DNA of 35,560 bases from an uncultured Collinsella sp. (GCA_902475445.1 CABRZN010000011.1:1-35560), one strand, 5' to 3'; counted from the first letter of the stretch, positions 1 to 8,459 are shown. The notes: a model not told the origin generated them from the sequence alone. Translations and numbers: made by a program.

Positions 1-1279
1 GTTGCCCTCCTCGCCGTACTCCTTGGCGGTGTCGTCCACATTGTGGAACATGCCGCGCATGAGCTGCTCGAGCTTGCCGTCGACCTCCTCGAAGGTCCAG
101 GACAGGTGCTCGGCGTTCTGGCTCATCTCCAGGCCGGACACGAGCACGCCGCCGGCGTTGGCAGCCTTGCCGGGCATAAAGGCGACGCCGTTCTCCTGGA
201 AGTAGGTCGTAGCCTCGATGGTCGTGGGCATGTTCGCGCCCTCGCCGACCACCTTGCAACCGTTGGCGACGAGCGCTTGGGCGTCCTCGAGCAGCAGCGT
301 GTTCTCGCGAGCGCAGGGCAGCGCGATGTCGCAGGGAAGCTGCCACACGCCACGGCCGTCGCCCTCGTGCCACGTGGCATTGGGCTTCTCGTCGACGTAC
401 ATAGCGAGCGTGACGCCCTTGTCGTGGCCAGAGCGCTTCTTGTTATAGACATGCTCGAGCACGGTGTAGTCGATGCCGTCGGGGTCCTCGACCCAGCCGT
501 GGGTGTCGGAGCAGGCCAGCACCTTGCCGCCGAGCTGGGCGACCTTCTGGACCGCGTAGATGGCGACGTTACCGGAGCCGTGAACGACGACGTTCTTGCC
601 CTCGAAGGACTCGCCGCGGCTCTTTAGGTACTCGTCCACAAAGTAGACCAGACCGTAGCCGGTGGCCTCGGTACGGGCGAGCGAGCCGCCAAAGGAGAGG
701 CCCTTGCCGGTAAGGACGCCGGTCCACTCGTTGGTCAGGCGCTTGTACTGACCGAACATGTAGGCAACCTCGCGGCCGCCAACGCCCAGGTCGCCGGCGG
801 GAACGTCGGTATTGGGGCCAATATGGCGATAGAGCTCGGTCATGAAGGACTGGCAGAAGTGCATGATCTCGTTGTTGGACTTGCCCTTGGGGTCAAAGTC
901 AGAGCCGCCCTTGCCGCCGCCCATGGGTGGTCAGGCTGTTCTTGAGGATCTGCTCCAAGCCCAGGAACTTGAGCATACCCAGGGTGACCGTCGGGTTAAA
1001 GCGCAGACCGCCCTTGTAGGGTCCAATGGCAGAGTTGAATTCGACACGATAGCCGCGGTTGACCTGAACCTTGCCCTGGTCATCGACCCAGGGGACACGG
1101 AACATAACGATGCGCTCGGGCTCGACGAGGCGCTCAAGCAGGGCGGCCTCCTCGTACTCGGGATGGGCGTCGAGCGCCGGCTGGATGGTGCCGAGGATCT
1201 CGGTCGCGGCCTGGATGAACTCAGGCTGCTCGGGATAGCGGGCCTTGAGCTCGTCGAGAACTTTCTGCGTGTAGCTCAT
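1..1279 (-). pseudogene. gdhA: NADP-type glutamate dehydrogenase, frameshifted and cut by the window edge
   Basis: Glutamate dehydrogenase interconverts 2-oxoglutarate plus ammonia and glutamate in the cytosol. The ATG at 1279 follows a GGAGG site and opens MSYTQKVLDELKARYP. About 118 residues run in frame through KGGLRFNPTVTLGMLKFLGL to NSLTT, then the frame breaks at about 925 and the first frame stops at 899. The rest (MGGGKGGSDFDPKGKSD onward, about 308 codons) is intact in another frame from the ATG at 924 to base 1, where it leaves the window. The family expects L-P-M-G-G-G here. One C remains where six bases should encode L-P, so five bases are missing. The break lies just before the catalytic-lysine motif GGGKGG, so neither fragment should be active alone. 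The C-terminal part is well conserved, so the lesion is recent or an assembly error. Identification is firm; pseudogene status depends on the read. Confidence 0.85.
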
Positions 1280-1313
1280 GCTTCCTCCAATTGATGGAAA
1301 AGAAAGGTGTCGT

Positions 1314-1336
1314 TCGCGGCGCCCCATGCGCCGCGA
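1314..1336 (-). promoter_or_regulatory. GC-rich hairpin in the gdhA 5' leader
   Basis: A perfect 9-bp inverted repeat (TCGCGGCGC / GCGCCGCGA, 5-base loop) lies 35 bases before the gdhA start. On the minus strand it is followed by a short pyrimidine-rich stretch. It may act as an attenuator or mRNA-stability element. AT-rich DNA further upstream (about 1345-1440), including TATTAT-like sequence near 1355, probably holds the promoter. I see no gene in 1337-1494. Confidence 0.4.
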
Positions 1337-1494
1337 GCTTTATCGAGTATGGATAATATCGCACTGTTGCGGGAAAGTTTCGTATAAGCAGACGAGCAGA
1401 TGTTTCGTTTTGATTACGATGCAGGTAGAGGCGTTTTTGAGTGCCTGACGTGCAAAACCCGTGTTTCAAACCTGTTTCGTCCACGTGTTCCAAA

Positions 1495-1527
1495 CCACCA
1501 CAAAGGGGCCTGTCCCCAATGTGGTGG
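1495..1527 (-). terminator. Long symmetrical hairpin after the sel/mobA operon
   Basis: Ten bases past the stop of the DUF3343 gene lies a nearly perfect hairpin. CCACCACA pairs with TGTGGTGG, GGGG pairs with CCCC, AA faces AA symmetrically, and the loop is CCTGT. On the minus strand it is followed by TTTGG, a weak U-tract. It probably ends the operon. Its compact symmetry also resembles dispersed palindromic (REP-like) repeats, but only one copy occurs in this window. Confidence 0.55.
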
Positions 1528-1536
1528 TGTTGGTGG

Positions 1537-1932
1537 TTAAAGGACGAGCTGATGGTAGTCGGCGGGAGTTATGCGGCCTTCGGTGGCGGCACGGAATACG
1601 GCGAGCGCATCGCCCGAGAACGGCATGGCCCAGCACAGCCCGCAGCCAGCGGTAATGGAGCCTGGCAATGGCATAATGCGCCCGGGCACGCCGGCATCCA
1701 GGCACAGCTGCTCGCATTCCATCACATCGAACGTGCTGTCGAACGATACGATGATCTTGCGTTCGTGGTCGAGGGCATCGCTTAGCGAAGTCGCCCGATG
1801 CGAATCGCGATACGCAGCTGCCGCGGCCTCTTCCTCGGCCGTATGCCCACAGCCACCACAGCCGCAGGTACAAGGCTCGGAACCATCGCAAGTGCAAGGC
1901 TCTCCCGTGTCAGGGCAAATATCGTGAGACAT
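1537..1932 (-). CDS. DUF3343 (putative Se/S carrier-like) protein with Cys-rich N-terminus
   Basis: 131 residues. The C-terminal half matches the small DUF3343 family, annotated as putative selenium/sulfur carrier-like: IVSFDSTFDVMECEQLCL, then PGRIMPLPGSITAGCGLCW with the family's GCG-type cysteine motif. The first 30 residues carry seven cysteines (positions 6, 13, 15, 21, 23, 25, 28) in CxC spacings plus His3 and His30, suggesting metal or chalcogen binding; this part is not standard for the family. The ATG at 1932 has GGAG six bases upstream and lies 15 bases after the mobA stop, so it is the last gene of the selA-selB-selC-mobA operon. A role in trafficking Se or S to the enzymes made next door is inferred from context; the biochemical function is not established. 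A shorter paralogue lies at 28115-28366. Confidence 0.8.
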   Translation of the reverse strand: MSHDICPDTGEPCTCDGSEPCTCGCGGCGHTAEEEAAAAAYRDSHRATSLSDALDHERKIIVSFDSTFDVMECEQLCLDAGVPGRIMPLPGSITAGCGLCWAMPFSGDALAVFRAATEGRITPADYHQLVL

Positions 1933-1947
1933 GGCAACTCCAATCGT

Positions 1948-2580
1948 CTAGGCGAGTAACTCGGCCGCCGCAAACTCCTCGGGCGTATTGACGTTCTCGA
2001 AGCAGAGCGTCGAGCCCGTGGCCTTAACGATCTGCGGCTCATCCATATAACCAGCCTGAACGCGATTGATCAGGCAGCGAATGCGCTGGCGGTCGCAGGC
2101 GAGCAGCTCTTGGGCAACCGGCGCACACGCGTCACGGCGCCAGACGGCGCAAAGCGGCTCAATCCCCCGCTCCTCGCGCGGCACGCACACGTCGAGTGTC
2201 TCGGCCTCAACACGATCGGCAAGCGTGCCGATGAGTTCCGGCGAGACAAACGGCATATCGCAGGCGACGATCGCCACGAGCGGCAATCGGGCCGCGGCCA
2301 ATGAGCTCGCGATGCCGCGCATGGCACCCGCCGGCCCTTCAAGGTCCGCCACCACATGCGGCACCAAGCCGCCAAACGCGCGCTCCTCAAGATAGGCAAG
2401 CTCGCTGGGACGCGACGTCGTCACGACCAGCTCGCCGGCAACCTGAGCCAGGCGGCCCAGCACGCGCTCGATCAAAGGCTCGCCGCAAAACAACATCCGT
2501 GCCTTATCGCAGCCCATGCGCGAGGACAGCCCGCCCGCTTGAACGACGCAAGAAAGATCGGCCCGTCTTACGGTAGTCAT
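1948..2580 (-). CDS. mobA: Molybdenum cofactor guanylyltransferase MobA
   Basis: About 210 residues. MobA attaches GMP from GTP to Mo-molybdopterin, giving the guanine dinucleotide cofactor needed by DMSO-reductase-family enzymes such as the two molybdoenzymes in this window. The nucleotidyltransferase signature is near the N-terminus: SCVVQAGGLSSRMGCDKARM, with the GGxSxRMGxDK loop. Further on are VVADLEGPAGAMRGI and VAIVACDMPFVSPELI, the latter carrying the metal-binding Asp. Length is normal for the family. I chose the ATG at 2580 (MTTVRRADLS); an in-frame ATG at 2598 (MGVVCRM) is also possible. It follows selC by about 150 bases and precedes the DUF3343 gene by 15. A terminator-like hairpin between selC and mobA suggests that some transcripts end before mobA. 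Confidence 0.9.
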   Translation of the reverse strand: MTTVRRADLSCVVQAGGLSSRMGCDKARMLFCGEPLIERVLGRLAQVAGELVVTTSRPSELAYLEERAFGGLVPHVVADLEGPAGAMRGIASSLAAARLPLVAIVACDMPFVSPELIGTLADRVEAETLDVCVPREERGIEPLCAVWRRDACAPVAQELLACDRQRIRCLINRVQAGYMDEPQIVKATGSTLCFENVNTPEEFAAAELLA

Positions 2581-2669
2581 ACGGCAAACCACCCCCATCG
2601 GCATGCTCGAAACCCAGTGCACGAAGCTAAATACAGCCGTCGAAATAGCGGCGCTACGAAAAGCTCGTG

Positions 2670-2726
2670 CAAAAACAAAACAGCGCCTTTGCGGCACGCA
2701 GCAAGACCGCGAGCACAAAAGCGCTG
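2670..2726 (-). terminator. Putative intrinsic terminator after selC
   Basis: Read on the minus strand, CAGCGC-TTT pairs with AAA-(G)-GCGCTG around a loop that itself can fold (GCGG...CCGC). TTTTGTTTTTG follows immediately. It begins 8 bases after the tRNA-Sec 3' end, so it could release selC transcripts or limit read-through into mobA. Confidence 0.6.
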
Positions 2727-2734
2727 GTAGCGTA

Positions 2735-2831
2735 TGGCGGGAACGTATGTGAATCGAACACATCCAAGACGTTTTGCACGCCTCGTAACGGTTTTGAGGA
2801 CCGCAGAGCCCACCGGAGCCCATCCGTTCCC
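2735..2831 (-). tRNA. selC: tRNA-Sec (anticodon TCA)
   Basis: A 97-base minus-strand sequence folds as a bacterial tRNA-Sec. The acceptor GGGAACG/CGTTCCC has an eighth position G opposite A, discriminator G and an encoded CCA. The D-stem has 6 bp (GGGCTC/GGGCTC with two G-U pairs) and a CGGT turn. The anticodon stem is GCGGT/ACCGT with a seven-base loop CCTCAAA, giving anticodon TCA. The variable arm has 8 bp (CGAGGCGT / ACGTCTTG, loop GCAAA). The T-arm is ATGTG-TTCGATT-CACAT. The long variable arm, 6-bp D-stem and UCA anticodon are diagnostic. It lies 36 bases after the selB stop, so selA, selB and selC are probably co-transcribed. Base 33 reads C where tRNAs almost always have U, which should be confirmed. 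Confidence 0.93.
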
Positions 2832-2867
2832 AAGTGCGGCGGTATTTTACCAAACCGAGCAGTCAAT

Positions 2868-4835
2868 CTAGCGCAGGGAGCGCAGGCCGCCGGCCTCCTT
2901 GTCGAGCACTGTAAAGCGCACGGCATCCAGGTGTTCCAAGATGCTGATGGCCCGTTTGCGCGACACGCCCAGGGCCTCGCGCAGCACGCTCGTGGTGGCA
3001 GCGCCGCCGGCTGCCTCAATGGCGGCGGCGACGAGCTCGCGCGCATGGGCCTCGGCGGCAGCGGACAGGGCAACGTCGCGCTCGACCTTAACGATCGAGC
3101 GGTTGAGCGAAAGCTCGCGCAGGGCACGCGTCATGGTGTCGCGATCGAGCTGCAACCGCTCGCCCATATCGGGCAACGTCGGTGCATCGAGGCCGGCTTC
3201 GTCCAGCAAGGCAACGATACGTTCGCAGGCCTCGCGTACCACACGCGCCGCAGCGGCAGCGGAGTGCGGGTCGAACACCTCGGCGCCCTCGGAGGCACAC
3301 ACGCCGCGCGAGCAGCCCTCGTAAATCAGGGCCGCGGCAACGCCTTCATCAGCGGCAGGCCACGCAGCATGGGCAACGGCGCCGGGCGTAAAGCCTGTCT
3401 CCTTGGGAGCCGCCGCGTGCATGGCTGACAGGGTCGCCGCCAGTGCATCCATCGCGGCGTCGAGCACCACGGCGTCCGCCAAGAGGCCCGCATCACCCAC
3501 GGCAAGCTTGCGAACGGAGCCCTGCGCCACCAACCCGCGCAGTGCGGCATCGACCTCGCCGACACCAAGATCCAAAGCCTCGGCAACATCAATCGCCTTA
3601 ACCGGCAGCGTCCGCAACGCCAGCCAAGCGCCCACACCGCCCGCGATATCGCCGGACTCGAGCGCCGCGTACAGCACGCGTTCCCCCTCAGTAAGTTCGC
3701 GCGAACGGCGGCATCGCGACAACAGCACGCGCCCTCCACCAATAAGCATGACCGGCGAATAGGACAGCACCACGGCATGGTCGCCGGCGCGCAGCGGAAG
3801 CGGTTCCTCCAAGCGTACCTGCACCACTCGCGTCTCTCCCACCGCCATGGGGGCCTCGCCCTCCAAAAGCATGATGCGGCCGACAACCTCGGCCGTACCC
3901 GCCATCACGTGCACACGCGCGCCCGACTCGAGCACGCGCGGCTTGGCGCCCTCGCGGCCCAAATACGTAAACGTCATCATAAAGCGCATCGACTGGCCAA
4001 AGCGGCCCGGCACGCCGAGCATCTCACCGCGATCGAGCGCGGCGACAGCATCGCCCACCAAGTTGAGCGCCACACGCTGGCCGGGCAACGCCCGCGGCGT
4101 ATCGCCATGCACCTGAATCCCGCGTACACGACAGACCGTACGCGACGGTAACGCCATCAGCTCGTCGCCCACCGCAACCGGCGCATCGTGCAGCGTTCCC
4201 GTCACCACGGTACCGGCGCCCTTGATCGTAAAGCAGCGGTCGATGGGCAGCCGCGGCGCGGCATCGGTGGTCTCGGCACGGGCACGGCAGGCATCCCAGC
4301 AAGCGGCAACCTGCTCGTCGAGTGCAGCAAGCAGGTCATCGATCCCCGCGCCGGTCTTGGACGACACGGGCACGATCGACGCGTCGGCAAACACGGTATC
4401 CGAAAGAAAATCGTCCACGTCGAGCTCGGCCAGCTCAATCATTTCGTTATCGGCCAGGTCGCACATCGTCAGCGCGACCACCATATGCGTATCGCCCAGC
4501 AGCTCCAGCACACGCACGTGCTCGCGGGTCTGCGGCATCACGCCCTCGACGGCCGAAACCACCAGCACGGCCACGTCGATACCCGTGGCGCCCTGCACCA
4601 TAGCGCGCAGGTAATGCGCGTGGCCCGGCACGTCGACCAGGCCGACGATCTTGCCACTCGGGAGCGCCAGCTCGCCAAAGCCAAGCTCCACGGTCATACC
4701 GCGACGGCGTTCAACCTCCAGACGGTCGGGATTCTTGCCGGTCAGCGCCTCGATCAGCGCCGACTTACCGTGGTCGACGTGGCCCGCCGTGCCAACGATA
4801 ACGGGACACTCCACCAGCGCCTGAACCTCACTCAT
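2868..4835 (-). CDS. selB: Selenocysteine-specific elongation factor SelB
   Basis: 655 residues. SelB carries Sec-tRNA-Sec to ribosomes stalled at UGA codons followed by a SECIS hairpin. The N-terminal EF-Tu-like GTPase shows P-loop GTAGHVDHGKS (residues 16-26), switch I RRRGMTVELGFG, and G3 DVPGH (68-72). The usual G4 motif TKxD reads TMCD (123-126), so the guanine-contacting lysine is Met. Domains II/III follow (RCFTIKGAGTVVTGTLHDAP). The C-terminal winged helices that bind SECIS RNA end in ALGVSRKRAISILEHLDAVR. It is slightly longer than E. coli SelB (614). Its ATG overlaps the selA stop by 4 bases (ATGA), so translation is coupled. Downstream come selC and mobA. Assignment is firm. Confidence 0.96.
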   Translation of the reverse strand: MSEVQALVECPVIVGTAGHVDHGKSALIEALTGKNPDRLEVERRRGMTVELGFGELALPSGKIVGLVDVPGHAHYLRAMVQGATGIDVAVLVVSAVEGVMPQTREHVRVLELLGDTHMVVALTMCDLADNEMIELAELDVDDFLSDTVFADASIVPVSSKTGAGIDDLLAALDEQVAACWDACRARAETTDAAPRLPIDRCFTIKGAGTVVTGTLHDAPVAVGDELMALPSRTVCRVRGIQVHGDTPRALPGQRVALNLVGDAVAALDRGEMLGVPGRFGQSMRFMMTFTYLGREGAKPRVLESGARVHVMAGTAEVVGRIMLLEGEAPMAVGETRVVQVRLEEPLPLRAGDHAVVLSYSPVMLIGGGRVLLSRCRRSRELTEGERVLYAALESGDIAGGVGAWLALRTLPVKAIDVAEALDLGVGEVDAALRGLVAQGSVRKLAVGDAGLLADAVVLDAAMDALAATLSAMHAAAPKETGFTPGAVAHAAWPAADEGVAAALIYEGCSRGVCASEGAEVFDPHSAAAAARVVREACERIVALLDEAGLDAPTLPDMGERLQLDRDTMTRALRELSLNRSIVKVERDVALSAAAEAHARELVAAAIEAAGGAATTSVLREALGVSRKRAISILEHLDAVRFTVLDKEAGGLRSLR

Positions 4836-6289
4836 CGAACAATCGCCTTCTCAACGCACGCGACGAGCGTCGATGCCGCCGTCTCGATATCGCGATCGCC
4901 CACGAGCGTACGGACGTCAAACAAAATGCGATCGTGCGAGGTTCGCGTGACGACCGGCGTGTCGAAGTCCTGGACAAGAGAGCGCTTGAGCGCATCGACC
5001 GTCAGGCGCTCGTCAACAAGACGCACGGCAACGCACATCGTGGGCAGCTCCACGGTAGGCAGCGAGCCGCCACCGGGGGTCGACGATTCCTCGACAATCT
5101 CCAACTCAACGGCACACGGGCAACCAGCCTTATCGAGCCCGGCGACCATACGATCACGCAGCTTACGGGCACGTCGCTCCAAATGAGCCTGCGGCAGCGT
5201 AAGCATGCTGAGCACCGGAATATCGCGATGGGCAACATCGGCGCCGTCCATGTAGATGCGCAGCGTGGCCTCGAGCGCCGTGAGCGCCAACTTGCCCGGG
5301 CGCAGGGCGCGCATAAGCGGATGCGACCCACAGGCCTGGACCAGATCGCGACGGCCCATGATAATGCCCGCCTGTGCGGCTCCGAGCAGCTTATCGCCCG
5401 AGCAAGACACCAGATCGAGCCCCGCCGCGACCGAAACCGGTGTGGGCTCCTCGCCGCCGCGCACCAAGATGTCGTCGGGCAGCAGCGCGCCCGAACCCTG
5501 GTCCTCGTAGAACAGCAGGCCATGCTTGTGAGCAAGCGCCGCAAGCTCCCGAGAGCCCACCTCCTCGTGGAAACCCTCAATGCGATAGTTAGAAGGATGG
5601 ACCTTGAGGATCATCGCCGTATCGGGCGTGATGGCGCGCTCGTAGTCCGACAGGTGCGTGCGGTTGGTGGCCCCGACCTCAACGAGCTTGGCACCCGAGG
5701 CCTCCATGACATCGGGGATGCGGAAGCTGCCGCCGATCTCGACAAGCTCGCCGCGGCTCACGATGACCTCTTTGCCCGCGGCATGGGTGGCAAGCACCAG
5801 CAGCACCGCGGCGGCATTGTTGTTGACGACCAGCGCGTCCTCGGCACCGGTGAGCGAGCGGATCAGTTGCGCGGCATGCTCCTTGCGCGACCCACGCGAG
5901 CAGGTGTCCACGCTGTACTCGAGCGTGCTGTAGCCGCGCGCGACCTCGGCCACGGCCTTTGCCGCCGACTCCGCAAGCGGGGCGCGGCCCAAGTTGGTAT
6001 GGATAACCACACCCGTGGCGTTGACGGCGGGACGCAGGCTCGGCAGCGCGGAGCGATGCGCACGCCACTCGATGGCCGAGGCCAGCTCGCGCTTGGAACG
6101 CGGGGCGGCACCGGCACGAATCGCGGCGCGCTCCTCGTCGAGCTCGGCCGTCACGGCAGCATGGACCACCGCGTCGCAGGTCTCCCCCGCCGCCTTCACT
6201 ACCGGCCACTCGGCAAGCAGCTCGTTGACGGAAGGAATGGCACGCAGGCGGGCGCGCACCTCATCGGACATGTTCTGGCTATCGCTCAT
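4832..6289 (-). CDS. selA: L-seryl-tRNA(Sec) selenium transferase SelA
   Basis: 485 residues. SelA is a PLP-dependent enzyme that converts Ser-tRNA-Sec to Sec-tRNA-Sec using selenophosphate from SelD. Family blocks are clear: NATGVVIHTNLGRAPLAESA (about 90-109), GAEDALVVNNNAAAVLL (148-164), SRGELVEIGGSFRIPDVM (178-195) and the PLP-lysine motif SCSGDKLLGAAQAGIIMG with Lys300. Proteobacterial enzymes have GGPQAG where this has GAAQAG. The start at 6289 is preceded by GAAAGG at a suitable distance. The gap to the upstream molybdopterin oxidoreductase is only 52 bases with no obvious terminator, so the operon may begin with that gene. The stop overlaps the selB start. Confidence 0.96.
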   Translation of the reverse strand: MSDSQNMSDEVRARLRAIPSVNELLAEWPVVKAAGETCDAVVHAAVTAELDEERAAIRAGAAPRSKRELASAIEWRAHRSALPSLRPAVNATGVVIHTNLGRAPLAESAAKAVAEVARGYSTLEYSVDTCSRGSRKEHAAQLIRSLTGAEDALVVNNNAAAVLLVLATHAAGKEVIVSRGELVEIGGSFRIPDVMEASGAKLVEVGATNRTHLSDYERAITPDTAMILKVHPSNYRIEGFHEEVGSRELAALAHKHGLLFYEDQGSGALLPDDILVRGGEEPTPVSVAAGLDLVSCSGDKLLGAAQAGIIMGRRDLVQACGSHPLMRALRPGKLALTALEATLRIYMDGADVAHRDIPVLSMLTLPQAHLERRARKLRDRMVAGLDKAGCPCAVELEIVEESSTPGGGSLPTVELPTMCVAVRLVDERLTVDALKRSLVQDFDTPVVTRTSHDRILFDVRTLVGDRDIETAASTLVACVEKAIVR

Positions 6290-6341
6290 GTGCAGCCTTT
6301 CAAAAGAAACGTGGATCAGTCGAATACATCAGCTGAGTCAA

Positions 6342-8459
6342 TTACTCGTCATTATCCCCGCACGCGACGATCTTTTCCACGCGAACGGCGTTTTCCTGGG
6401 TGAGCGCGGCACCCGTCAACGGGTCCCAACGCAACGGTGTATGGTCGAGCGGGCCCACGCCCAAAGCTTGAGCGCCACCGGCATCGGCACCAAACGAACG
6501 CCCACCGGGGGCGGCCGAGGTGAAGATGCACGCCGGATGCAGATACGGCGTCGTCTCCACGCGCACGCGGTCGCGGCCCATATCGCTCACGAGTTCGACG
6601 ATCTCGCCGTCGGCGATGCCCATGTGCGCAGCAGCATCGGCATTCATCTGCACGGCATCCAGGTCCGACCCAGCCTCGGCGGCACCTTGAGCTGCAAGCC
6701 TTCGCGAGGTATGCGACTCAAAGGGGCGGTTGCCGCTAATGAGGCGAAACATCCCCGGACCAGGCTCCACCATGGGAGCGATCCAGTTGGGTACACGCCC
6801 CAGGCCGGCACGCTCCCATACGTCACTTGCCAGCGCAATTTTGCCGCCATCCAAGGGAATCGCCGGCTCGCCCGTACGCGTCGGCAGCGCCATGCCCGTA
6901 TCGGCCCAGCCGCGCTCCTTGAGCTCGTCCAGATTGATCCCAAAAGGCGCCACCTGGGCAGCCGCCAGATCGTCAGACGTAAACTGGAAGTACTCGCCCG
7001 CGCCACACGCCTGCGCCAGACCGGCAAAAATCTCCCGACCGGGACGTGTGTCGTCATGCTGCACAGGCAGCGCGGCGTTGCGGTAGAACACCCGCGAATC
7101 GTTGGCGCCCACGACCGTGCCCACGCCGCGGTCGGCTTCCAGATACGTCACGTCGGGCAGCACGAAGTCAGAAGCACGCGCCGTCTCGGACCAGCGAATA
7201 TCAATCGTCACGAGCAAGTCGAGCTGCTGCAAAATACCCAACCAAGCTTGTGCATTACCATAGCCCGCACCGGGGTTACTGGCATAGACGATGAGCCCAC
7301 GCAAATCGCCGGCAAGAATCGACTGACCGATGGTCGTACACAGGCCGCGCACCGGATCGACCAGTGGATAGCGCTCGGATCCCAGCTTGGACATGCGCGA
7401 CACCGGCGGCGTCGCAAAGCGTGCGGGATCAAGGTCGCCCAGCGCAAGCGGTGTGGGTGGATTGAGCGCGCCGCCCACATGTCCAATACAGCCCAGCAGC
7501 ACATCGACCAAGCAGATAGCGCGCGCGGTCTGGGTGCTATTGGCATACGCGATACCGATGCCACCGTGAAAGCCCGCATCCACCACAGCGGCAGGCGCGG
7601 CGGCAGCGAGATCGCACGCCGTGGCGACAATCTCTGCGGCCGGCACGTCGCACATCGACTCGGCCCACTCGGGCGTCCAAGCACGGGCCGCCTGCACCAG
7701 CTCGTCAAAACCCGTGGTATAGCGGGTCACGAACTCGTGGTCATACAGGTCCTCGGCAATCAAGACATGCGCAATACCCAACAGCAGCGCCAAGTCGCAG
7801 CCCGGGCGCACGCGCAACCAGCGGTCGGCAAGTGCAGCCGAGCCGCTGCGCCGGGGGTCAACCACGATAATCTTCGCCCCACGGCGACGGGCATCGTTGA
7901 GCGCGTCAACGGCCCCCATCGTCGACGAATCGACAATGGAACGCCCCAGGTACATAATGCAATCGGTATGCGCCAGGTCGGAGGCGGGACTGTAGCCCAG
8001 GCTGTGCTCCCAGCCGGTAAGTCGGCTTACCTCGCAGGCACCGTCGGCACCGTACACGTTGGGCGAACCCAGCGCGTGCATAAGACGATAGCCCCAGTAG
8101 CGGTCGAACGAGGGCACGCCGAGCGTCATGCCCAGCGCACGGGGCCCGCGCTCGTCAACAATCCCCAAAAGACACTCGGCAATCTGGGCAAACGCCTCAT
8201 CCCAGGAAATCGCATCAAACCCCGAGCCATCAGCTCGGCGGCGCATGGGATGCAAAATCCGATCGCGCTCATCAAACGGCATGGACAGGCGATGCCGCCC
8301 GCGGGCGCACAGGGCACGCGCCGCGCATGGATGCCCCGGCACCGGCAACTCGGCCACCACACGACCGTCCTCAACGCGTGCCGCAAAGGCGCAATCGGCA
8401 TAGCATCCCCCGCATGTGGTCACCACGGCGCGACCGTCACGCTTCACAGCAGATGCCAT
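6342..8459 (-). CDS. Molybdopterin oxidoreductase of the DMSO reductase family, substrate unknown
   Basis: 705 residues. The N-terminal [4Fe-4S] site is C16-x2-C19-x3-C23-x27-C51 (TCGGCYADC ... LCARG), typical of bis-MGD enzymes. Residues near 137-150 (YGADGACEVSRLTGW) place Cys142 where the Mo ligand is expected, so this is a Cys-type and not a Sec-type enzyme. Other family blocks are AKIIVVDPRRSGSA, the C-terminal cofactor-binding domain starting near MFRLISGNRPFESHTSRR, and MNADAAAHMGIADGEIVELV. There is no Tat or Sec signal, so it should be cytoplasmic. The ATG at 8459 has AAAGGGG upstream. No dedicated Fe-S or membrane subunit is beside it; the next genes are selA, selB, selC and mobA, which supply cofactors. 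A thiosulfate/polysulfide-reductase-like or formate-dehydrogenase-like role is possible, but I cannot assign a substrate. Confidence 0.85.
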   Translation of the reverse strand: MASAVKRDGRAVVTTCGGCYADCAFAARVEDGRVVAELPVPGHPCAARALCARGRHRLSMPFDERDRILHPMRRRADGSGFDAISWDEAFAQIAECLLGIVDERGPRALGMTLGVPSFDRYWGYRLMHALGSPNVYGADGACEVSRLTGWEHSLGYSPASDLAHTDCIMYLGRSIVDSSTMGAVDALNDARRRGAKIIVVDPRRSGSAALADRWLRVRPGCDLALLLGIAHVLIAEDLYDHEFVTRYTTGFDELVQAARAWTPEWAESMCDVPAAEIVATACDLAAAAPAAVVDAGFHGGIGIAYANSTQTARAICLVDVLLGCIGHVGGALNPPTPLALGDLDPARFATPPVSRMSKLGSERYPLVDPVRGLCTTIGQSILAGDLRGLIVYASNPGAGYGNAQAWLGILQQLDLLVTIDIRWSETARASDFVLPDVTYLEADRGVGTVVGANDSRVFYRNAALPVQHDDTRPGREIFAGLAQACGAGEYFQFTSDDLAAAQVAPFGINLDELKERGWADTGMALPTRTGEPAIPLDGGKIALASDVWERAGLGRVPNWIAPMVEPGPGMFRLISGNRPFESHTSRRLAAQGAAEAGSDLDAVQMNADAAAHMGIADGEIVELVSDMGRDRVRVETTPYLHPACIFTSAAPGGRSFGADAGGAQALGVGPLDHTPLRWDPLTGAALTQENAVRVEKIVACGDNDE

